Shown here one piece after another: positions 34,962 through 40,904 of a stretch of 64,000 bases of DNA. This DNA comes from Polyangiaceae bacterium. GTDB taxonomy: Bacteria > Myxococcota_A > Polyangia > Polyangiales > Polyangiaceae. The notes under the pieces are model-generated. The model saw only the letters and a program-made list of their open reading frames with translations, was not told the origin of the DNA and searched no databases. The stretch spans positions 558,001 through 622,000 of the forward strand of contig JACKEB010000010.1 of NCBI GenBank assembly GCA_020633205.1. The letters are read 5' to 3'. The position numbers were made by a program, and so were the translations under genes. Positions within the stretch are counted from its first letter, which is position 1. Each line of letters starts with the position of its first letter.

Positions 34962-34986
34962 AAGGGTGGCCACTCTGGCCACCCTT
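34962..34986 (-). terminator. Strong hairpin after kaiC
   Basis: A perfect 11-bp stem (AAGGGTGGCCA / TGGCCACCCTT) with a 3-nt loop lies 55-79 nt past the kaiC stop. The bases after it on the minus strand are only weakly T-rich. It likely ends or attenuates the kai transcript before the hybrid kinase gene. Confidence 0.6.
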
Positions 34987-35040
34987 TGGGACTTGCTGCA
35001 GCTATTCGACGTTTCCTTGTGGATCCTGCGGAGACGCCAC

Positions 35041-36561
35041 TTACAGAGCGGGGTCTGTACCCCGGAACATCTCTCCGAGGCGCAGCCGCTCCTCGTCGAA
35101 GGTGTAGGTCGGAGTTCCCGTAAGGATTCCATGCACTCCGCGGAACGGTGCATGGACGTGCAGCCCCTGGCTGTCAATCAGGTACTCGCGGATCCCCTTG
35201 TCGTGGAAGGTGCCCCGCATCTTCAACACCGTCAGTCCGCGGCGCATCTCGCCCATCAACTCCACGTAACGCAAGAGGATGATGGTGTCGGTGATGGTAG
35301 AGATGTGGGTCTCTGTGATGGACTCGCCGCCCGTCAGCATGGAGGTGGTGTTGGTGAAGAGCCCAGTGATCTCCAAGTGCTTGATTGTACTGGTCAGCGC
35401 GATCACGAACTCACGGAAGGACTTATGGGTCGACACCCGCTCGAAGGCGGACATGCTGTCGATCGCCACCCGCTTCGGCTCGAAAGCCCGGATGTCGCGC
35501 TTCATCTGCAACAGGTGGTCCTCGAGGCCCATCACCTCGGGGTAACGACACACGATGCGCAGCAGGCCGTCGCGCTCCGCCTTCTCGAAGTCCACACCCC
35601 AGGACGCGGCATTACGTGTCAGCTGCTCGCGGCTCTCTTCGGCGCCGAAGAGCAACGCTCGCTCCCCCGCTTCGATCGCAGCCTTCACGTACTGCGCGAC
35701 CATCAGGGTCTTGCCCGTACCGGTAGCGCCGCTGACCAGGATGATTGAGTCGCGATACATGCCGCCACCGCACATCTTGTCCAACTCGGGCACCCCGGAG
35801 GACACGCGGATCTCCGAGGACTTCTGCTTCAGCTCGATGGCGGAGAGCGGGATGATGGTGACTCCGTCCTCCGAGTCGATGGTGAAGGGGTACTCGCCCT
35901 TGTGATGGGTGGCGCCGCGAAACTTCAAAATCTCCACCGTGCGTCGTCGCTTCTCGGCCTCTAGACGGTTCCGCAGGAGGATCACGTTGTCGGCGACGAA
36001 TTCCTCGACACCCCAGCGACCCACGTTACCCTCCTCCTTGGTGCGCTCCATGGTCACCAGCGTCGTGACGCCCAGCTTTCTCAGCCCCGCGGCGATGCGA
36101 TGGATCTCCCGCCGCACGACGTTGGGGTCCGTCAGCTGAGGGAAGAGTGCGCCCACCGCATCGAGGATCACGCGCTTGGCGCCCACCGAGGTGATGGCGC
36201 TCTCCACTCGGGCGAGCAGCGCAGACAAGTCATAGGGCCCGGTGGTGATGGTCTCCTCCCCGGGCTCCGGGGTCGCGTCCACGACCGCGATCTTGTTCTC
36301 GGCGACCAGGCCTTCGAGATCCCAACCAAAGCTCCGCACGTTCTGCATCAGATCCGCGGGAGCTTCTTCAAAGGTGACGAACACCCCGTTCTCCCCGAAG
36401 TTCCTCACCCCCGCGAGCAGGAACTGCAGGGCCAGCACCGTCTTGCCACTGCCCGCGGTGCCGGAGAGCAGCGTACTTCTTCCGCGCGGAATCCCACCAT
36501 TGGCGATTTGGTCGAATCCGACGATACCCGTCGGCAGCTTGGGCACTTCACACGCGGTCAT
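35041..36561 (-). CDS. kaiC: Double-domain circadian clock ATPase/kinase KaiC
   Basis: A 506-residue protein with two RecA-like KaiC domains, as in cyanobacterial KaiC (519). CI: P-loop GTAGSGKT (34-41) and catalytic Glu pair 65-66 (TFEE). CII: P-loop GATGTGKT (278-285), Glu pair 308-309 (AEES). The phosphorylation segment is SITETHISTITDT: Thr416, Ser421 and Thr422 align with Thr426, Ser431 and Thr432 of Synechococcus KaiC at the same spacing from the CII P-loop. The following RYVELMGEMRRGLTVLKMRG and HDKGIREY match KaiC too. The tail is shorter than in cyanobacteria. The start overlaps kaiB by 14 nt; AAAGGGGAA is the ribosome site. Expected to autophosphorylate and assemble as a hexamer. 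Confidence 0.96.
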   Translation of the reverse strand: MTACEVPKLPTGIVGFDQIANGGIPRGRSTLLSGTAGSGKTVLALQFLLAGVRNFGENGVFVTFEEAPADLMQNVRSFGWDLEGLVAENKIAVVDATPEPGEETITTGPYDLSALLARVESAITSVGAKRVILDAVGALFPQLTDPNVVRREIHRIAAGLRKLGVTTLVTMERTKEEGNVGRWGVEEFVADNVILLRNRLEAEKRRRTVEILKFRGATHHKGEYPFTIDSEDGVTIIPLSAIELKQKSSEIRVSSGVPELDKMCGGGMYRDSIILVSGATGTGKTLMVAQYVKAAIEAGERALLFGAEESREQLTRNAASWGVDFEKAERDGLLRIVCRYPEVMGLEDHLLQMKRDIRAFEPKRVAIDSMSAFERVSTHKSFREFVIALTSTIKHLEITGLFTNTTSMLTGGESITETHISTITDTIILLRYVELMGEMRRGLTVLKMRGTFHDKGIREYLIDSQGLHVHAPFRGVHGILTGTPTYTFDEERLRLGEMFRGTDPAL

Positions 36562-36850
36562 AGGGCATTCCCCTTTCTAGCTTTTCCAGATCCAGACCGA
36601 GCAGCACCTTCTCGCGGTCGCTCAGGTCTCCGATGATTTTCCGTACGGGTTCTGGCAACCGCTTGACCAGCGTCGGCGTCGCCAGGATTTTTTCGTTCTC
36701 CGCAAGAGCTGGGTACTCGAGGACATCTATCACCTCGACCTCGTACTGGCCCCGCAGTTCCTCCTCGCAGATCACTCGCAGGTTCTCCAGAGCGCGATGC
36801 GACTGAGGGGTACGTCCGGTGATATAGAGGCGAAGCTTGAACTTCCTCAT
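36548..36850 (-). CDS. kaiB: Circadian clock protein KaiB
   Basis: A 100-residue thioredoxin-like KaiB, the same length as the cyanobacterial protein. The chain follows the family closely: LRLYITGRTPQSHRALENL, VEVIDVLEYPALAE, KILATPTLVKRLPEPVRK and IIGDLSDREKVLLGLDL, the last being almost invariant in clock KaiBs. KaiB binds the CI ring of phosphorylated KaiC and sequesters KaiA. A strong site (GGAAGGAGG) precedes its ATG, which overlaps the stop of the KaiA-like gene (ATGA). It overlaps kaiC by 14 nt downstream. No KaiB-like sensor domain occurs in the neighbouring kinases. Confidence 0.97.
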   Translation of the reverse strand: MRKFKLRLYITGRTPQSHRALENLRVICEEELRGQYEVEVIDVLEYPALAENEKILATPTLVKRLPEPVRKIIGDLSDREKVLLGLDLEKLERGMPYDRV

Positions 36851-37671
36851 GATGTGCCTCCTTCCATGAACCGCCGTCGATGACCGACGCGGTAGTAGTC
36901 AACCAGCAGCCCCATCATCTCGAGGGCGAGTAGCCGCGCCTCGTAGACGATGGAGCGCGCTTGTGGGGTCTCGCCGTTGGCGATCGCGCGGTCGAGCGCG
37001 GCGACGTGAACATCGAGCAAGTCGCGCGGCCCGCCGCTCGCATCGCCAATCGCGGCGATGATGTGTTCCAGGGATTCCCGCGCAGGATCGACTCGCTCGG
37101 CGTGCCCGACGACATAAGGCTCCAGGAGTGAGTAGTAGCGGCCAACGATCTCTTGAAAGGCGTTGGGTTGTCGCTCGGCGATGGCGCCCGAACCAAGCAG
37201 CGCCGCTGTCACCCGCGTCTTCTGCGTGGCGGAAGACAGCGCTCGATAGCGGCTGAGGGTCTCTCGCAGCTCGACCGCATGGGCTTCCGCCACGCGACTC
37301 GCCGCGTAAGCGAGCACTCGCCGCAACTGATGATCGGTGATCTCCCCTCGCGGGAGATAGTCGTGGGCGCCAGCCTCCGCGCAGCGCGAACCAGGGTATT
37401 CGCCCCGTTCGTCGGTAAGCGCCACCAGGGCCACAGCAGGGAACTTTTCGCGAACCTCTCGCAGCCCTTCGACGCCCACACCCTGCACGCTCGGATCGAT
37501 GATGAACGCTTGCACATCGACGCTCCCGAGATACTGCATGGCCCCCGCAAGCGTCGTGACCCGGCGCACCTTGTAGTGCTGGGCCTCGAGCAGCGCAACG
37601 AGGTGGCCGAAGCCAGTCTCCCCATCGTCCGCAAGCAGCAGGACATGGATCCTTGCAAGCGTTTCTGTCAT
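36847..37671 (-). CDS. Receiver plus KaiA-C-like protein (candidate KaiA)
   Basis: A 274-residue protein, similar in size and layout to cyanobacterial KaiA (284; pseudo-receiver plus helical C-domain). Residues 6-125 form a receiver that keeps DD15-16, Asp59 and Thr86, but has Arg108 where Lys is expected. The helical C-terminus (about 168-265) aligns with the KaiA C-domain at several points: QEIVGRYYS (KaiA REIVLSYFS), DVHVAALD (EIHMELMD), then a Tyr-Arg-Leu helix ending VDYYR (CEMYR). KaiA stimulates KaiC autophosphorylation through that domain. The related RsbU N-terminal fold is the alternative. ATGA overlaps join it to genes on both sides; AGGAG precedes its start. Confidence 0.75.
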   Translation of the reverse strand: MTETLARIHVLLLADDGETGFGHLVALLEAQHYKVRRVTTLAGAMQYLGSVDVQAFIIDPSVQGVGVEGLREVREKFPAVALVALTDERGEYPGSRCAEAGAHDYLPRGEITDHQLRRVLAYAASRVAEAHAVELRETLSRYRALSSATQKTRVTAALLGSGAIAERQPNAFQEIVGRYYSLLEPYVVGHAERVDPARESLEHIIAAIGDASGGPRDLLDVHVAALDRAIANGETPQARSIVYEARLLALEMMGLLVDYYRVGHRRRFMEGGTS

Positions 37672-38054
37672 CTGCTCCTCTCCTGTCCAAATTTTTCCTC
37701 AAGGAAATTATGAATACTTCCCAGCGCGACCACCTGGTCCACACCAGCAGCGATCGCGCTCGAACGCTCTTGGGGGCAAACTTCGGGTACAATCAGCGCC
37801 ACAGGCAGCTGCAGGTTGCAGCGCCGAAGCTCCTTCACGATTTCCAGACACGCTTCATCGACTTCATCCACCTCGAACACGAGGTGCTGAGGGTTCAGTC
37901 CTTCAATCCAGGCGATGATTTCGAGAAATGCTGGCGCGCAGCGAGTGATCTGGACGCCCAGTAGGTTCAAGAAAGCCCGATAAGCGGCGGAATCCGCAGG
38001 CGCGGTCCGCGTGACGAAGACCACCAGGATCGGCGGCCAGAAGCTGTCGGGCAT
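37668..38054 (-). CDS. Degenerate receiver (pseudo-receiver) protein
   Basis: A 128-residue single-domain protein with the length and alternating pattern of a CheY-like receiver but without its chemistry. The first strand ILVVFVTRTAP lacks the acidic pair; the phospho-acceptor position is Glu61 (LVFEVDEVDEACLEI); the Thr and Lys positions are Val and Leu (ALIVPEV, DQVVALG). Glu may mimic phospho-Asp. Its stop overlaps the KaiA-like start by 4 nt, making it the first gene of the kai operon. Pseudo-receivers occur in KaiA and CikA, where they bind partners or quinones. Here a partner or sensor role is inferred. Confidence 0.65.
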   Translation of the reverse strand: MPDSFWPPILVVFVTRTAPADSAAYRAFLNLLGVQITRCAPAFLEIIAWIEGLNPQHLVFEVDEVDEACLEIVKELRRCNLQLPVALIVPEVCPQERSSAIAAGVDQVVALGSIHNFLEEKFGQERSR

Positions 38055-38132
38055 ACCGTTAAGATCGTCACATTCGGCCGCGCACGCCAGTCGCGGGATC
38101 CCTGAATCTGTGCAGGCATGCTGACTACAGCT

Positions 38133-38522
38133 TTAGTCGGCTGGCCCTGCGGGCTCCGCGAGGATCCAGGCGGGCACCCGCTCAAAGTCGCGGTCCTTGC
38201 GCAAGAACGCGTCAGCCCCCAGCGCCAAGCACTGCTGACGGATCTCGTCCTCGGGCTCCGCGGTCAGCATCACGACCCGGCAGCGAATGTGGGCCCGGCG
38301 AATCGCCTTCAACACGTCGATGCCGTTCATTCCCGGCATCGCGATGTCCAACACCACAACGTCGGGTTTGAGGCCAGGAATCGCGTGAATCGCGCTCAGC
38401 CCGTCATGGAATACACCGACGACGTCGAGGCCTGCAGCCTCGAGCAGTCTGCGCATACGCATCACGACGGGTGGGAAATCATCCACCAGCACGACTCGCA
38501 CGCGCTGGTCCAGCGCGTTCAT
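38133..38522 (-). CDS. Stand-alone response regulator receiver
   Basis: A 129-residue CheY-like protein made of one receiver domain. All key residues are present: VLVDDF acidic pair (14-15), phospho-acceptor Asp in VVVLDIAMPGMNG, Thr in VVMLTA and Lys in AFLRKDR. No output domain follows; the tail ends AEPAGPAD. Such proteins usually shuttle phosphate or bind a partner. It sits 78 nt upstream of the pseudo-receiver/kai genes and 84 nt after the NarL-type regulator, all on the minus strand, so it may couple these kinases to the Kai proteins. Confidence 0.88.
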   Translation of the reverse strand: MNALDQRVRVVLVDDFPPVVMRMRRLLEAAGLDVVGVFHDGLSAIHAIPGLKPDVVVLDIAMPGMNGIDVLKAIRRAHIRCRVVMLTAEPEDEIRQQCLALGADAFLRKDRDFERVPAWILAEPAGPAD

Positions 38523-38606
38523 GCGTGCACTATGGCCTGCCCTACGCGAGTCGTACTGTCGGTGACTTCCGGTTTTGTCGTCGGCAAATCCCCGACATTC
38601 CCGTGC

Positions 38607-39239
38607 TCAATCGACGAGCTTGTGGTGGACGGCATAGCGAGCCATGTCCACGTAGCTCTGAAGCTCGGTCTTCCCCCGGATGCGCGCGATGTAGGTGGCC
38701 ACTGTTTTGTCGCTCAGCGACAGGTCTGTTGCGATAGCCTTTACGCTTCGCCCAGCCGCGATTGCGCAGAAGATCTCGAGCTCACGCTTGGAGAGTCGCT
38801 CGTGGAGCACGGGAGCTGCCGGTGCAGCGAGCCTGGCTGCGACCTCGGCGGCGTTTTCTGGGTGCAGGTAGCGCCCTTCGCGGCGGACCTGCTCGATTGC
38901 ACCAAGCAGTTCCGTCGCGGCGCGGTGTTTATGGATCAAGCCGTTTGCTCCGGCGCCAAGCAGCTGAAACACATACTCGAGCTCCGTTGCCGCGGTGAGC
39001 ATCAACACCGGCACCCTCGGTAGATCCGCGCGGATTTCCGCCACCAGGTCCATGACCTCCGGCCCGGGCATCAACACATCGAGCAGCAGCAGGTCCCATT
39101 CTCCCTGGAGAAGCTGGGCTAGCACAGCGTCGCCGTCGCCAGCCTCGACGACCTCCAGCCCGGGATACGCCTCTTGAAGCAGTTCACGGATCCCGCGCCG
39201 GGTGATCTCATGGTCGTCCGCAATCAACACTCGCTTCAT
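38607..39239 (-). CDS. NarL/LuxR-type response regulator
   Basis: A 210-residue DNA-binding response regulator. The receiver (1-120) has LIADDH, LLLLDVLMPG, LMLTA and the Lys in LIHKHRA. The C-terminal LuxR-type helix-turn-helix (about 145-205) reads LSKRELEIFCAIAAGRSVKAIATDLSLSDKTVATYIARIRGK. The start overlaps the stop of the upstream histidine kinase by 4 nt (ATGA), making them a cognate NarX/NarL-like pair. It is a plausible transcriptional output of the timing cluster, by analogy with RpaA in cyanobacteria, although RpaA belongs to the OmpR family. Confidence 0.93.
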   Translation of the reverse strand: MKRVLIADDHEITRRGIRELLQEAYPGLEVVEAGDGDAVLAQLLQGEWDLLLLDVLMPGPEVMDLVAEIRADLPRVPVLMLTAATELEYVFQLLGAGANGLIHKHRAATELLGAIEQVRREGRYLHPENAAEVAARLAAPAAPVLHERLSKRELEIFCAIAAGRSVKAIATDLSLSDKTVATYIARIRGKTELQSYVDMARYAVHHKLVD

Positions 39240-40804
39240 CGCTCTGCACCATTTTTCTTGGGGATTCGCACCACCGCGACGGTGCCCGATGGGATCGCTC
39301 TCGAAAACGTGACCTCGCCGCCGAGGGACAGCGCGCGCTCCCGGACGCCGAGCAGCCCGAGGGCTGCGCCGTCCTCTAGCACATGCGGGTCGATCCCAAT
39401 CCCATCATCAATGACTCTGAGTTCCCACTCGCTCTCTAGGTCCTGAAACATCACCTGAACCACCGAGGCCTTGGCATGCCGGGCCACGTTGGTCTGCAGT
39501 TCTTGGAGGATGCGGAAGAGCTCAGTCGCGACTTCGGTCGGGACGGTCGGGTCATCGACCCGCGCCATGACCCGAATGCCGCTGCGATCGGCGAAGCGCC
39601 GCGCTTCGTCGCGGATCGCTGCAGCGAGCCCCAGCGAGTCGAGAGCGGAAGGCCGCAACTCGAGCGCAACCTTCTGCACTGCGCTGATCGTGTCGTCGAC
39701 CAGGGTGTCGGCCTGAGTCAAACGCTGCTCGATCGCCCCTTCCTCGTCGCCGACCAGGTGTCGCCTCACCCACCCCAAGTCGAGCTTGAGACAGGTCAAG
39801 AGCTGACCGAGCTCGTCATGCACTTCCCGGGAGATGCGCGTGCGCTCCTCCTCCCGCAGATCATTCATACGGCGAGTGAGGGCCCGCATCTGCTCCGCCC
39901 GTTCCTTGAGGGCTTGATGGCTCTGCACCAACGCTTGGTCCCGGCGGCGCTCATCGGTGATGTCGCGGGCGATAGCCGCCATCCCGTTCTGTTTCCCCGT
40001 GGCATCGTAGATTGCACAACCAACGATTGAGAGACACGCTACGCTGCCGTCTCGACGCCGGCGCAGAATTTCGCGAGGCTTCGCCAGGCTCTCCGCATCG
40101 AGCGTCAGGCTCTCACGCTGCCCCTGCTCGGAGATCGTATCCACAGGGGGAGCTACTTCCGCGATCTTGCGTCCCAGCGCTTCTTCGGCGCTGTAGCCAA
40201 ATATCCGCTCGGCCCCGCTATTCCAGCTCTGGATCGTGCCATCCAAAGCCACGCTCGCGATCGCGTCCGGAGCGGCATTCACGATCGCCGCGAGCCGCTC
40301 GCTGATGGCCGTGGCGTTGCGCCGCTCCTCATCGATCTCCGCACGGGTCATGGCGTAAGCCACGGCGCGGCGAATGGCTGCCGGTTGGAGGTTGTTCTTG
40401 GGTAGGTAGTCCTGAGCCCCCGCCTTGATGCACATGAGCGCCAGCGAGTGGTCGTCGCGCCCGGTCAGCACGACGATCGGCACTTGATGTCTGGCAACCA
40501 CCGCACGAACCGCCTCCACCCCTTCGATGCCGGGCAACCCAAGATCGAGCAGCACCGCCCCGATCGCCTGCCCTCCCAAGAGTTCCAGAGCTGCCTCGAG
40601 ATCCTCTGCCTCGAGCACCACCGACTCGGGCACACCCACTTCGCTCAGCAGCTCGATGATCAGTCGTCGATCCCCGAGGTTGTCATCCACGAGCAACAGC
40701 GGGCGCTCCCGGCTGAGGTCGCTCAGCGGGTCCCGATGGAGGGCACTGATCAGGTCACGGGCCGGCATGGCTAAATAGCTCTGATTGGTGTGAGAGCCTC
40801 TCAT
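39236..40804 (-). CDS. Sensor histidine kinase REC-PAS-HisKA_3
   Basis: A 522-residue soluble kinase. Order: receiver (about 35-150; LLVDDN, LLDLGLPG, PKNNL with intact Asp and Lys), PAS domain (about 165-285; IVNAAPDAIASVALDG), a short coiled coil, HisKA_3 dimerisation domain with His in ISREVHDELGQLL, and an HATPase (DDGIGIDP, LGLLGVRERA). This is the NarX/DegS type that pairs with LuxR-type regulators, matching the overlapping regulator gene. No membrane helices, so it senses an internal signal. An alternative ATG start lies at 40768; neither start has a clear ribosome site. It is the first gene of the eight-gene signalling cluster. Confidence 0.92.
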   Translation of the reverse strand: MRGSHTNQSYLAMPARDLISALHRDPLSDLSRERPLLLVDDNLGDRRLIIELLSEVGVPESVVLEAEDLEAALELLGGQAIGAVLLDLGLPGIEGVEAVRAVVARHQVPIVVLTGRDDHSLALMCIKAGAQDYLPKNNLQPAAIRRAVAYAMTRAEIDEERRNATAISERLAAIVNAAPDAIASVALDGTIQSWNSGAERIFGYSAEEALGRKIAEVAPPVDTISEQGQRESLTLDAESLAKPREILRRRRDGSVACLSIVGCAIYDATGKQNGMAAIARDITDERRRDQALVQSHQALKERAEQMRALTRRMNDLREEERTRISREVHDELGQLLTCLKLDLGWVRRHLVGDEEGAIEQRLTQADTLVDDTISAVQKVALELRPSALDSLGLAAAIRDEARRFADRSGIRVMARVDDPTVPTEVATELFRILQELQTNVARHAKASVVQVMFQDLESEWELRVIDDGIGIDPHVLEDGAALGLLGVRERALSLGGEVTFSRAIPSGTVAVVRIPKKNGAER

Positions 40805-40904
40805 GGCTATCCCATGCGCCCTCGACCCTGAGCAAATGGATTTGACTGGTGGCTCTTGGCGCTTTCCAGCAATTGGAGTCTAGCGTCGCACCCCGGACCA
40901 GCGG

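Noticed and set aside
36847..37671. Reading the KaiA-like protein as an ordinary response regulator or RsbU-type phosphatase regulator
   Set aside because: The helical C-terminus matches KaiA-C at several spaced motifs, no phosphatase domain follows, and the gene overlaps kaiB. The RsbU-N fold is related, so this remains the main alternative.
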